This document shows, in pieces, positions 36,057 to 44,817 of a DNA stretch of 64,000 bases (position 1 is its first letter; each line of letters opens with the position of its first letter). The position numbers and the translations under genes were made by a program. The stretch lies in assembly GCF_030818575.1 (NCBI RefSeq), contig NZ_JAUTAL010000001.1:3534001-3598000 (forward strand), read 5' to 3'. The notes beneath the pieces were generated by a model, which ran no database searches, was not told the origin of the DNA, and saw nothing but the letters and a program-made list of their open reading frames with translations. Source of the DNA: Chryseobacterium camelliae. Its GTDB lineage: Bacteria; Bacteroidota; Bacteroidia; Flavobacteriales; Weeksellaceae.

Positions 36057-36089
36057 TATCAAAATAAAAAATTAAAAGTTATACTCAAC

Positions 36090-36098
36090 TTATCCACA
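36090..36098 (+). other. DnaA box
   Basis: TTATCCACA, a perfect 9-mer match to the DnaA box, 33 bases after the second parS site, in an AT-rich stretch before the methyltransferase gene. Confidence 0.65.
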
Positions 36099-36133
36099 AT
36101 TCATAGCTTTTAATAACGATTTATGCTTATTCA

Positions 36134-36955
36134 ATGAAAATAAAAGATCATTTTCTCTCGCAGGAAATTTTTGATATTAAAGAAACGGAAACTCCGGGAG
36201 TTTTTAAAACCTCCCCTATTCCATCTGATCTGTCAAGATATTATGAAAGTGAGGATTACATTTCCCATCATCAGGATTCAGGGAGCCTGAAGGAAAAACT
36301 GTATAAATTCCTTCAGTCGTTTAATCTGCAATACAAAAAGACAATTCTACTGGACAGGATTTCCAAAGGTGGAAAGGTATTAGACTACGGATGTGGTGCC
36401 GGACAATTTGTGAAATTTATCGAAAATGATTTTGAAACCTTAGGATTTGAACCGGATCCGGATGCCCGTACAGCAGCTGCAGCAAAACTAAAAAAAGCAT
36501 CGCTGGTTAATGATATAAGAAATATTGAAGATGGAACTTTAGATGCTATCACTTTGTGGCATGTTTTTGAGCATATAGAAAACCAGGATGAAATGCTCCA
36601 CTTGTTTCATGAAAAATTAAAGGACAAAGGACTGCTCATCATAGCAGTTCCTAATCCTACGTCTTATGATGCAAAACATTACGGGCCGTATTGGGCAGCG
36701 TATGATGTACCCAGACATATCTTTCATTTCTCTAAAAACGGAATGGAAAATTTAATCAGAAAGAAATCAGGATGGAAACTGCGAAAAATAAAACCATTGG
36801 TGCTTGATTCCTATTACATCTCCATGCTCAGCGAAAAATACCGTAAATCACCGTTTTTTTGGGTAAAAGCTGTAGTTCACGGAACGATTTCTAACGTAAA
36901 AGCCCTTTTTTCGAACGAATTTTCAAGTTTGATATACATTATCGAAAAAAGATAG
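36134..36955 (+). CDS. Class I SAM-dependent methyltransferase
   Basis: A 273-aa cytoplasmic protein with a Rossmann methyltransferase domain: motif I is VLDYGCGAGQF (residues 79-89), the acidic residue of motif II is E103 or so in LGFEPDP, and TLWHVFEHIEN matches motif IV. The N-terminal 70 residues resemble those of ubiquinone/small-molecule methyltransferases of the Methyltransf_23 type. Substrate unknown. It follows the second parS site and ends before a 360-base gap. Confidence 0.88.
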   Translation: MKIKDHFLSQEIFDIKETETPGVFKTSPIPSDLSRYYESEDYISHHQDSGSLKEKLYKFLQSFNLQYKKTILLDRISKGGKVLDYGCGAGQFVKFIENDFETLGFEPDPDARTAAAAKLKKASLVNDIRNIEDGTLDAITLWHVFEHIENQDEMLHLFHEKLKDKGLLIIAVPNPTSYDAKHYGPYWAAYDVPRHIFHFSKNGMENLIRKKSGWKLRKIKPLVLDSYYISMLSEKYRKSPFFWVKAVVHGTISNVKALFSNEFSSLIYIIEKR

Positions 36956-37265
36956 AAAATCGATTTTTGGGCTATTTCTGAAAGCCAATTTTTCGTATTC
37001 TTCTATAAATTTTTGTTTTTTCAGAGTAATCAGAAGTAAAATAATTGTTCCTTATTAATCAAAGAGCAAAAAAATTTGATGGCTACCCTACCCTGATGAT
37101 TTGAATTTTTTTAAATTATAAGAAGATAGAAATCTGTCATTTGATTTAATTGAATATATAAAAATTAAAAAACTTAATTTCTTTGAGTATTCTTGATACG
37201 CTTTAAATTTTGATCTGGTTAGCCATTGACAAATTAGCATGAAAGTATAAACAGTCATAAAACAA
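36956..37265. other. AT-rich gene-free gap
   Basis: About 310 bases, strongly AT-rich (long A and T runs such as TTTTTTTAAATTATAAG). No ORF or clear promoter is seen. It lies between the parS/DnaA box cluster and pgk, and may be part of the origin domain. Confidence 0.4.
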
Positions 37266-37304
37266 AAAAGGTCCTCTGAAAATTCAGAGGACCTCTTCTT
37301 TTAT
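37266..37304 (-). terminator. Terminator of pgk
   Basis: A 10-bp stem (37270-37279 with 37284-37293) with a T run on the minus strand lies just past the pgk stop codon. Confidence 0.88.
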
Positions 37305-37316
37305 AAAAAATATTTT

Positions 37317-38507
37317 TTACTTATTGATAGCAGCTACTCCTGGAAGTTCAAGTCCTTCAAGGCTTTCAAGCATCGCACCGCCACCGGTAGACACATAACT
37401 CATTTTATCTGCATAACCGAATTGTTTTACAAACGCAACGCTGTCGCCTCCTCCTACCAGGGAAAAAGCACCCAGCTTGGTTGCCTCTGCAATGCTGTTT
37501 CCTAAAGCAATGGTTCCTTCAGCAAAATTAGGCATCTCAAATACACCAATCGGCCCGTTCCAAAGGATGGTTCTGGAGTTCAGCAATACATCATTGAACT
37601 GATCCCTGGATTTATTTCCTGCATCCATTCCCATCCATCCGTCAGGAATAGCATAAATATCAACTTCTTTTCTTTCTGCATCATTGCTAAAGCTCTCAGC
37701 AACGATCGTATCTGAAGGCAAATAAACTTTTACATTATGCTCTTTTGCTTTCCCAAGGATTTCTATGGCTAGAGAAAGCTTATCATCCTCAACGAGCGAA
37801 TTTCCGATTTTTCCGCCTAAAGCCTTAATAAAGGTAAAGGACATCCCTCCACCAATAATCAGATTATCAACAGCCGGAAGTATATTTTCAATAACGGTAA
37901 TTTTAGTTGACACCTTAGATCCACCCAAAATAGCTGTTACCGGTCTCTCCCCGCTTTTTAATACCTTGTCGATAGCCTGAAGCTCTTTAGCCATCAATAA
38001 ACCGAAAAACTTAGTTGATGGAAAAAACCTAGCAATAACTGCAGTGGAAGCGTGCGCACGGTGCGCGGTCCCGAATGCGTCGTTTACATAAGCATCTCCA
38101 AGTTTTGAAAGCTGCTCGGCAAAACCTTCATCCCCTTTCTCCTCTTCTTTATGAAAGCGCAGATTTTCCAGCAATAAGATTTCGCCGGGCTGAAGCGCCT
38201 GAGCTTCCTGTTCAGCCTTCTCCCCTACGCACTCATCAACAAATTTGACTTCCTTTCCCAAAACGCTGGACACTTCGTCCACAATATGACGCAAAGAGAA
38301 CTCATCTTTTACTTCACCTTTGGGTCTACCCAGGTGAGCCATAAGGATTACAGCACCCCCATCTGCCAGAATTTTGTCAACGGTTGGCTTCACAGCGACA
38401 ATCCTGGTATTGTCTGTTACTTTCAGCTGCTCATCCTGCGGAACATTGAAGTCAACCCGAACAAGGGCCTTCTTATCTTTAAAATTAAAATCTTTGATTG
38501 TTTTCAT
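37317..38507 (-). CDS. pgk: Phosphoglycerate kinase
   Basis: Pgk transfers phosphate from 1,3-bisphosphoglycerate to ADP in glycolysis. The 396-aa product has the N-terminal RVDFNVP motif, the MAHLGRP loop, the nucleotide-binding GGSKVSTKI and the C-terminal GGGDSVAFV loop. The start is set at MKTIKDFNF; an upstream in-frame alternative would add nine residues without family match. Length is normal for the family. Confidence 0.96.
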   Translation of the reverse strand: MKTIKDFNFKDKKALVRVDFNVPQDEQLKVTDNTRIVAVKPTVDKILADGGAVILMAHLGRPKGEVKDEFSLRHIVDEVSSVLGKEVKFVDECVGEKAEQEAQALQPGEILLLENLRFHKEEEKGDEGFAEQLSKLGDAYVNDAFGTAHRAHASTAVIARFFPSTKFFGLLMAKELQAIDKVLKSGERPVTAILGGSKVSTKITVIENILPAVDNLIIGGGMSFTFIKALGGKIGNSLVEDDKLSLAIEILGKAKEHNVKVYLPSDTIVAESFSNDAERKEVDIYAIPDGWMGMDAGNKSRDQFNDVLLNSRTILWNGPIGVFEMPNFAEGTIALGNSIAEATKLGAFSLVGGGDSVAFVKQFGYADKMSYVSTGGGAMLESLEGLELPGVAAINK

Positions 38508-38533
38508 AAAATATCGTAGAATTTTCTCTTTCA

Positions 38534-38541
38534 CAAATGTA
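38534..38541 (-). promoter_or_regulatory. TAnnTTTG -7 element for pgk
   Basis: TACATTTG on the minus strand, 26 bases before the pgk start codon. Confidence 0.5.
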
Positions 38542-38791
38542 AGATTTTAAAATCTGGGAACGAATCGGAACAAATAAAAGTTTTCAGAAAAATTAATCCG
38601 CACACCCAACACTCACTAACCAACAATTTCTTTTTCTATAAAAAAAAATAATGTTACTGTTGTTGAGTGTTGTGAATTTAGGGGATAAGTTTTCAGGAAA
38701 TACTTCATAACATTTGTTTGGAGGTACAATTCACATTTTATTTACATTATAATTTTTTGGAAATCAGTTTTTTCAGGTACTTATTAACAAA

Positions 38792-38800
38792 TATGGATAA
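38792..38800 (-). other. DnaA box (one mismatch)
   Basis: The minus strand reads TTATCCATA, one mismatch from the DnaA box consensus TTATCCACA. Confidence 0.4.
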
Positions 38801-38949
38801 CTTTTCCCCAATTTCCTTTATGAATAACTGATTTCTGGAAAAGCCGGAGAATTTCTGAAGGAAAGTTCTGCGAACATTTTCATGAAAAATATAAAAAGGA
38901 TTTCTATTACAAATTTTTTCAATGTTACGAAACATTTATTTTACGGGAC

Positions 38950-38958
38950 TTATCCACA
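38950..38958 (+). other. DnaA box
   Basis: TTATCCACA, a perfect DnaA box, 116 bases before rpiB. Confidence 0.6.
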
Positions 38959-39019
38959 CTTACTAACAAAGCTTTAAACAATTAATCCCCGAACGGCTAA
39001 CAAACTTTGTGAATATTCT

Positions 39020-39027
39020 TACCTTTG
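39020..39027 (+). promoter_or_regulatory. TAnnTTTG -7 element for rpiB
   Basis: TACCTTTG, 38 bases before the rpiB start codon. Confidence 0.5.
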
Positions 39028-39065
39028 CAGAGAAATAGATCAAAAAGAGACTTAATAAAATTGTT

Positions 39066-39500
39066 ATGAAAAGAAAAATCGCTATTGCGGCTGACCACGC
39101 TGGTTTTGAGTACAAAGAAATTGTTAAGAACTTTCTTTCAGAAAACTTTGAGGTTCAGGATTTTGGAACGTTTTCCACAGACAGTGTGGATTATCCGGAC
39201 TTTGTACACCCCGCAGCGACCTCTGTAGAAAATGGAGAAAACGAGCTGGGCATCCTGATCTGCGGAAGCGGAAACGGAGTACAGATTACAGCGAACAAGC
39301 ATCAAAAGATCAGGTGTGCATTATGCTGGATGCCGGAGATCGCAGCACTGGCAAGACAGCACAACGATGCGAATATGATATCCATCCCGGCGAGGTTCAT
39401 ATCCAAGGAGCTGGCCATAGAAATTGCAGACAAATTTCTGTCTACCGATTTCGAAGGCGGAAGACACCAGACCAGAGTAGATAAAATTGCATTCTGTTAA
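39066..39500 (+). CDS. rpiB: Ribose-5-phosphate isomerase B
   Basis: RpiB interconverts ribose-5-phosphate and ribulose-5-phosphate in the pentose phosphate pathway. The 144-aa product has the N-terminal AADHAGFEYKE motif, the catalytic cysteine loop LICGSGNGVQITANK, and DNANMISIPARFI near the end. Length is standard for the RpiB/LacAB family. The final FCstop differs in length from E. coli but is not unusual. A terminator follows. Confidence 0.94.
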   Translation: MKRKIAIAADHAGFEYKEIVKNFLSENFEVQDFGTFSTDSVDYPDFVHPAATSVENGENELGILICGSGNGVQITANKHQKIRCALCWMPEIAALARQHNDANMISIPARFISKELAIEIADKFLSTDFEGGRHQTRVDKIAFC

Positions 39501-39506
39501 ATTATA

Positions 39507-39545
39507 AAGGCTTGTAAATCAATTTGCAAGCCTTATTTATTTTTT
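39507..39545 (+). terminator. Terminator of rpiB
   Basis: The stem AAGGCTTG (39507-39514) pairs with CAAGCCTT (39527-39534) and is followed by a T-rich tract. Confidence 0.82.
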
Positions 39546-39550
39546 ATTCG

Positions 39551-39558
39551 TATATTTG
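39551..39558 (+). promoter_or_regulatory. TAnnTTTG -7 element upstream of rnr
   Basis: TATATTTG lies about 340 bases before the rnr start codon. If it drives rnr, the transcript has a long leader. Confidence 0.4.
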
Positions 39559-39901
39559 CGGCGTCTGACAGAATGTACCAGTCTGTCAATTCCATATAAC
39601 CTGCATGATGCCGATCAGCATTTTTGTTAACGGTTTTCTATTTCCCTTCTCCAATTTTATAGTATATTTATATCAACTAAAGGCTTCTGTTATCCGGCAG
39701 TTGGAAAGAAAATTGATGTTGTAAAACAAATATTACATTTGAAATAAAACCTTTGTGTATTTTTATTCCGGATTATGGTGAATAAAAAAATCCAATGCAG
39801 TAGAATGTAAAAAACAGGATCTGGAAAAGAATTATGATATTATGTAATCATCCGGATCATATTAATCATCGGAGCCATCCGATTTATAAAAAGAATTTAA
39901 A
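39559..39901. other. Long leader or gene-free region before rnr
   Basis: Contains a 7-bp inverted repeat (39566-39572 with 39582-39588) just after the promoter-like site, and mostly AT-rich sequence after that. No tRNA, riboswitch or ORF with codon bias is recognised. Confidence 0.4.
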
Positions 39902-42013
39902 ATGCCAAAAAAAAGAAAATATATAAGTCAGAAAAATGACCATAAACTCCGGGAGATCGGAAAGCTGATTCTCCGTTATATGAACGAAAACTCAACAAAA
40001 GTTTATAATTACAAACAGATTGCAGACGGAATCGATTATAAGAATCCCAGGCAGAGAGAACTTGTAATCCAGGCGCTGCATAAATTGCAGGCCTCAGACA
40101 GGATCAAAGAATCTGAAAAAGGAAAATACATCGTTAACCTTAACATTAAAGGAACCCTGACAGGAACCATCGATTTTAACCAGTCGGGTAATGCCTATGT
40201 GAGCGTAGAAGGTATCGAAGATGATATTTTTATCCATTCCAAAAATGTAAAAGATGCGCTACAAGGTGATAAAGTTTTAATTGTTACTTATACTTATAAA
40301 GGCAAAAAGCTGGAAGGCTCCGTCCTGGAAGTTCTGGAAAGAACCAGAACGGAATTCGTAGGGACCTTGCAGGTTGTTCCTCACAAGGACTTCGGATTTG
40401 TGGTCTGTGACAAGAAAACGATCAATACTGATATATTCATTCCGAAAGGTAAATTCGGAGGAGCGGAAAATGGAGATAAGGTGATCGTAAAAATGACGGA
40501 ATGGAGGCCGGGAGATAAAAATCCTGAAGGAGAGATCATCCAGGTTTTGGGAGCACCGGGGGAACATGAAACTGAGATCCATTCCATCCTTGCTGAATAC
40601 GGATTACCCTACACATTTCCTGAGGAAGTGGAACGGGACGCAGATAAAATTGACCGCAGCATCAGTGATGAAGAAGTAGCCAAACGCTGGGATATGCGTG
40701 ATGTATGTACCTTCACCATTGACCCTAAAGATGCCAAAGATTTTGATGATGCATTATCCATCAGGAAACTGGACAACGGAAACTGGGAAATCGGAGTTCA
40801 TATTGCAGATGTATCACATTATGTAATTCCGGGAACCCAACTGGATGACGAAGCATATCAGCGGGCAACCTCAGTATATCTGGTAGACCGTGTGGTACCC
40901 ATGCTTCCGGAAGTGCTGAGTAATGATGTTTGTTCACTACGTCCGAATGAAGATAAATTTACCTTTTCCGCAGTTTTCCAGCTGGATGACGATGCCAAGA
41001 TCCACAAACAGTGGTTTGGGAGGACAGTGATCCACTCAGACCGCAGGTTTACCTATGAAGAAGCCCAGGAAAGAATTGAAACCCAGCAGGGAGATCTTCA
41101 GGAAGAAATCAATGTACTGGACAGGTTGGCTAAAATCATGCGTGCAGAAAGGATCCGCCAAGGGGCCATTACCTTCGACCGTAGCGAAGTGCGATTTAAT
41201 CTGGATGAAAACAATGAACCGGTAGGTGTATACTTCAAGATCAGCAAAGATTCAAACCACCTCATCGAAGAATTCATGCTGTTGGCCAATAAAAAAGTAT
41301 CCGAATTTATATCATTGAACAAAAAAGGAGATATCTCACAGAATACCTTTATCTACAGGGTTCACGCGGATCCGGATCCGGCAAAGCTGGAAGCCCTGAG
41401 AGATTTTGTATCTACTTTCGGATATAAAATGGACCTCGCGAATACGAAAAAAGTAGCGGAATCACTGAACCAGTTATTGCATGATGTAAAAGGTAAAGGA
41501 GAAGAAAACATGATTGAAACCCTGGCCATGCGCAGCATGAGCAAAGCGGTTTATTCTACGGAACCGATCGGACATTACGGATTGGGATTTGATTATTATA
41601 GTCATTTTACCTCTCCGATCCGTCGTTATCCCGACCTGATTGCCCACAGGTTGCTCCAGCATTACCTTAACGGCGGCAAATCCCCGGATAAGAATGCTCT
41701 GGAGGAACAAGCGAAACACTGCAGTGCCATGGAAAGATTAGCTGCCGATGCGGAAAGGGATTCCATCAAGTTTATGCAGGTCAAGTTCATGGAAAAACAT
41801 CTGGGTGAAACATTTACCGGCGTAATTTCCGGTGTGGCGGAATTCGGATTCTGGGTTGAAATCCCTGAGAACGGTGCCGAAGGACTGATCAAGCTAAGAG
41901 ATCTTGTGGATGATTCCTATACGTATGATGCCAAAACCCATGCGGTGTACGGAAACAGGCACGGAAGAAAAAAGATACCAGTTGGGAGATCAGGTTCAGA
42001 TCAAGGTGGTTAA
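39902..42013 (+). CDS. rnr: Ribonuclease R (C-terminal frameshift)
   Basis: RNase R is a 3'-5' exoribonuclease with a helix-turn-helix/cold-shock N-terminus, an RNB catalytic core and an S1 domain. The core DPKDAKDFDDALS carries the metal-binding aspartates, and the S1 domain starts at TFTGVISGVAEFGFWVE. The frame as read stops at 42013 (703 aa). A single extra base after 41974 (in an A-rich run GAAAAAAGATACC) shifts the frame: without it the protein continues YQLGDQVQIKVV... to a stop at 42059 (718 aa). This could be a sequencing indel or a true shortening of the S1 domain. Confidence 0.93.
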   Translation: MPKKRKYISQKNDHKLREIGKLILRYMNENSTKVYNYKQIADGIDYKNPRQRELVIQALHKLQASDRIKESEKGKYIVNLNIKGTLTGTIDFNQSGNAYVSVEGIEDDIFIHSKNVKDALQGDKVLIVTYTYKGKKLEGSVLEVLERTRTEFVGTLQVVPHKDFGFVVCDKKTINTDIFIPKGKFGGAENGDKVIVKMTEWRPGDKNPEGEIIQVLGAPGEHETEIHSILAEYGLPYTFPEEVERDADKIDRSISDEEVAKRWDMRDVCTFTIDPKDAKDFDDALSIRKLDNGNWEIGVHIADVSHYVIPGTQLDDEAYQRATSVYLVDRVVPMLPEVLSNDVCSLRPNEDKFTFSAVFQLDDDAKIHKQWFGRTVIHSDRRFTYEEAQERIETQQGDLQEEINVLDRLAKIMRAERIRQGAITFDRSEVRFNLDENNEPVGVYFKISKDSNHLIEEFMLLANKKVSEFISLNKKGDISQNTFIYRVHADPDPAKLEALRDFVSTFGYKMDLANTKKVAESLNQLLHDVKGKGEENMIETLAMRSMSKAVYSTEPIGHYGLGFDYYSHFTSPIRRYPDLIAHRLLQHYLNGGKSPDKNALEEQAKHCSAMERLAADAERDSIKFMQVKFMEKHLGETFTGVISGVAEFGFWVEIPENGAEGLIKLRDLVDDSYTYDAKTHAVYGNRHGRKKIPVGRSGSDQGG

Positions 42014-42156
42014 AGCTAACCTGATACAGAAACAGCTGGATTTCAAGATTGTTGATTAATTACAATAAAAGCTGGAAATCAAAATCCCTATCAGGATAAT
42101 TTGTTCTGACTAAGAATATGTAAGCTCTAGAAGGCTTAATCCAATAGCAATAGTTT

Positions 42157-42190
42157 AAAGATCACAGTTTGTGGTCTTTTTTCTTTTCTT
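42157..42190 (+). terminator. Terminator after rnr
   Basis: A 10-bp stem with one G-T pair (42157-42166 with 42170-42179) is followed by a T-rich tract. Confidence 0.82.
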
Positions 42191-42266
42191 TTAATTCAAA
42201 CTCAAAAGGCAGATTTAATTCAAATAAAAATATAATCTTTAAATTTGGCTTTGAAACAAATTATAA

Positions 42267-42989
42267 ATGTTTGAATTAATAATTTCTGCCATCATACTGG
42301 GATTTATGCTGAGCCTGGTTTTCATAGGACCCATTTTTTTCCTGTTGATTGAAACCAGTTTTTCCCGAGGTCCAAAACATGCTTTAGCTCTTGATATCGG
42401 AGTGATTTCAGCAGACCTGTTATGTATTGTCGCTGCTTATTATGCAAGTGCAGACATTGTAACGCTGATTGACAAGCATCCCGGGTTTTACCGCATTACT
42501 TCCATCCTCATCTTTGCTTACGGAATCGTAATGATGGTCACCAAAACCAAGATGCACATGCACGGTGAGGAGAAATTTATCAGTCAGAATTACGTCAAGA
42601 CGTTTGCCAACGGATTTTTCTTCAACCTTTTGAACGTAGGAGTCATTCTTTTTTGGCTGGTAACGGTGATTTCGGTACGAAATCAGTATCCGGATACCGG
42701 CAATTTTATTTTATATATCGGCATTGTCATTGCGACCTATCTGGGCATAGACCTTGCTAAAATATTTCTTGCCAAACAGTTCCACGATAAGCTGACCCAG
42801 AAACTGGCCAACCAGATCAGGAGAATTGTAGGCGGAATTTTAATAGTATTCAGCTTCTTTATCTTTTTACAGAGCTTTAAAAAATTCAACCAGTTTGATA
42901 AAAGGCTGGAAGAGGCTGAAAAGAAAGAAGTAAAATATCAAAAACACCATGAGCAAAATAATACTTCCGGAACCGTTAAAAAACGGTGA
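42267..42989 (+). CDS. LysE/RhtB-family exporter
   Basis: A 240-aa integral membrane protein with about six spans and the LysE-like N-terminus (LGFMLSLVFIGPIFFLLIETSFSRG). This family exports amino acids or small amphipathic compounds. The last 45 residues (after about 195) are a charged soluble tail, KR/E-rich. Its end overlaps the LD-carboxypeptidase start by 41 bases, suggesting co-translation. Substrate unknown. Confidence 0.9.
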   Translation: MFELIISAIILGFMLSLVFIGPIFFLLIETSFSRGPKHALALDIGVISADLLCIVAAYYASADIVTLIDKHPGFYRITSILIFAYGIVMMVTKTKMHMHGEEKFISQNYVKTFANGFFFNLLNVGVILFWLVTVISVRNQYPDTGNFILYIGIVIATYLGIDLAKIFLAKQFHDKLTQKLANQIRRIVGGILIVFSFFIFLQSFKKFNQFDKRLEEAEKKEVKYQKHHEQNNTSGTVKKR

Positions 42990-43884
42990 TGCCATTGCCA
43001 TTATCTCCCCTGCCGGTTCTGTAAATCCTGCGCAGCTGGAACAGGGATTGCAGATGATCCGTAACAGAGGTTTTGAACCTGTATTGGGAACACATCTTTA
43101 CAGCCAATTCTCAAATGGGTATTCCTATGCCGGAACCGAAAAAGAACGGTTGAAAGACCTCAACAATGCCCTCAATGATCCAGATATTAAAGCAGTCTGG
43201 GCTTCCAGAGGCGGATACGGATGTCAGCACCTGCTCCGGAAGATAAAGATCAAGTCATTCAAAAACCATCCGAAATGGTACATCGGATATTCGGATAATA
43301 CCGTGATCCAAAGCTATCTGATGAAGAAGGGCTATGCCTCTGTCCACGGGCAGACGGTGAAAACATCCAGCTTTGGGGTAACGGAAGAAAGCTATGATGG
43401 GATATTCGGTATCCTTGCCGGGAACCTTCCGGAATATACTCTTCTTCCCCATTCCTTGAACCGATATGGAGAAGAAGAGGGAAAGCTGATCGGAGGAAAC
43501 CTTGCCTTGGTATATGCTCTTTTGGGAACGAAATATTCTTTTGATTTCAAAAATAACATTCTTTTTATCGAAGATATCGGAGAAAACTTCTATGCACTGG
43601 ACCGTATGATCATGAGCCTTGAGCTTGCCGGCGTTTTTAAAAAGATCAAAGGACTGATCATAGGAGGCATGACCAATATGGGTGATGAAAAAGATAATCC
43701 GCAATATCAGGAAAGCTTTGACGGAATGGCTTACCGGATCATTTCTGAAAAGGTTTCGAGATATGGATTTCCCGTTGCATTCGGTTTTCCGAATGGGCAT
43801 ATCCGTGACAACAGGCCATTGATTATAGGCGGGCAGGCATCATTGAAAGTGGGAGAAACCGTTTCATTACACTTTAAGAATTAA
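42949..43884 (+). CDS. LD-carboxypeptidase (peptidase S66)
   Basis: This 311-aa enzyme belongs to the S66 family that cleaves L,D bonds of muropeptides or related peptides (LdcA/MccF). Visible motifs: N-terminal IAIISPAGSVNP, RGGYGCQHLL (near 85), and GYSDNTVIQSYL with the nucleophile-region serine. ENFYALDRMIM holds the conserved glutamate region, and FGFPNGHIRDNRP the final histidine. No signal peptide is seen, so it acts in the cytoplasm in wall recycling. The gene overlaps the LysE-type gene and lies 2 bases before a DoxX-like gene. Confidence 0.92.
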   Translation: MSKIILPEPLKNGDAIAIISPAGSVNPAQLEQGLQMIRNRGFEPVLGTHLYSQFSNGYSYAGTEKERLKDLNNALNDPDIKAVWASRGGYGCQHLLRKIKIKSFKNHPKWYIGYSDNTVIQSYLMKKGYASVHGQTVKTSSFGVTEESYDGIFGILAGNLPEYTLLPHSLNRYGEEEGKLIGGNLALVYALLGTKYSFDFKNNILFIEDIGENFYALDRMIMSLELAGVFKKIKGLIIGGMTNMGDEKDNPQYQESFDGMAYRIISEKVSRYGFPVAFGFPNGHIRDNRPLIIGGQASLKVGETVSLHFKN

Positions 43885-43886
43885 TC

Positions 43887-44237
43887 ATGCTGTATTCAAA
43901 GTACATATTGGCATTTTTACTGGTAGCAGCCGGAATCATGCATTTTGTTAAGCCGCAAACCTACCTGAAAATCATGCCCGGTTATATTCCGTTTCACCTG
44001 CCTATGGTATACATCAGCGGGATAGCGGAAATGGTATGTGGAATCCTTCTCCTGTTCCCGGCGACCCAGAAGTTTGGTGCCTATCTTTGTATAGCTTTGT
44101 TCATAGCGGTGTTTCCTGCCAATATTGAGATGGCAAGAAAGTTCTACCTGATCCAGCACAAATACTTTTGGCTGACCGTTCTGAGACTGCCTTTACAGAT
44201 CGTCCTGATCTGGTGGGCATGGCAGTTCCGGAAGTAA
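43887..44237 (+). CDS. DoxX-like membrane protein
   Basis: A 116-aa protein with four membrane spans and the DoxX/DoxD-like layout: the first span contains AAGIMHFVKPQTY, followed by GIAEMVCGILLLFP, and a C-terminal basic end. Function of these proteins is mostly unknown. It starts two bases after the LD-carboxypeptidase stop and is probably the last gene of that operon. Confidence 0.85.
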   Translation: MLYSKYILAFLLVAAGIMHFVKPQTYLKIMPGYIPFHLPMVYISGIAEMVCGILLLFPATQKFGAYLCIALFIAVFPANIEMARKFYLIQHKYFWLTVLRLPLQIVLIWWAWQFRK

Positions 44238-44352
44238 AAGAAGAATGAGGACTACCATCCTGTACTTTTCAAGAGAATACTGATCATAAAATTAACAGCT
44301 TAAAATAAACTCTCAAACTCAGGAAACCTCCTACCCTAAAACTCAAAAATCG

Positions 44353-44724
44353 ATGGCAACACATAATGATTTCGGTAAAAAAGCAGAAAATCTGGCGGTT
44401 GAGCATCTTCTCAGGAACGGTTACAGGATCCTGTCAAGGAACTTCCGGTTCCAGAAAGCGGAAATCGATATTATTGCTGAAAAAGATGATTTAATTATTA
44501 TCGTTGAGGTAAAAGCACGTTCCACAGATGCCTTCATGCTTCCTCAGGAGGCGGTTAAAAAATCAAAAATCAAACTGATCGTTTCTGCTGCCGACCATTA
44601 TCTTGAAGAATACAACAGGGATCAGGAAGTCAGGTTTGATATTATTACCGTGCTTCCTGACGAGCAGAAAAATTTAGTAGTTGAGCATATCATCCATGCT
44701 TTTGATGCATTTGATGCGAATTAG
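44353..44724 (+). CDS. YraN/UPF0102-family predicted endonuclease
   Basis: The 123-aa product is a small Holliday-junction-resolvase-like nuclease of UPF0102 type: GKKAENLAVEHLLRNGYRILSRNFR, then EIDIIAEKDDLIIIVEVKAR with the PD-(D/E)xK-like residues D38/E52/K54 approximately. Biochemical role is unproven. Freestanding gene between the DoxX-like gene and an SDR oxidoreductase. Confidence 0.92.
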   Translation: MATHNDFGKKAENLAVEHLLRNGYRILSRNFRFQKAEIDIIAEKDDLIIIVEVKARSTDAFMLPQEAVKKSKIKLIVSAADHYLEEYNRDQEVRFDIITVLPDEQKNLVVEHIIHAFDAFDAN

Positions 44725-44817
44725 CAGGTATAGCAATTTAATAATGTACCAATATAACAATGTAACCATTAAGGATATATAAATAAAAATGTTACGTTCA
44801 ATTTAAATATAGAACTT

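Larger units (their letters stand above)
38542..39019. other. AT-rich gene-free region with DnaA boxes; origin candidate
   Basis: About 480 bases of noncoding AT-rich DNA between divergent pgk and rpiB. It holds one perfect DnaA box (38950-38958) and one near-match on the minus strand (38792-38800, one mismatch). An inverted repeat has arms CAACACTCA (38607-38615) and TGAGTGTTG (38664-38672) around a 48-base loop. Long A/T runs sit beside it. No ORF fits; a 62-codon frame here lacks codon bias. Confidence 0.5.

Noticed and set aside
38747..38935. 62-residue ORF between pgk and rpiB
   Set aside because: No codon bias, no homology recognised, and it covers the DnaA box region.
39559..39620. 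tRNA-like fold before rnr
   Set aside because: The inverted repeat is only 7 bp and no acceptor stem, anticodon arm or T-arm could be built.
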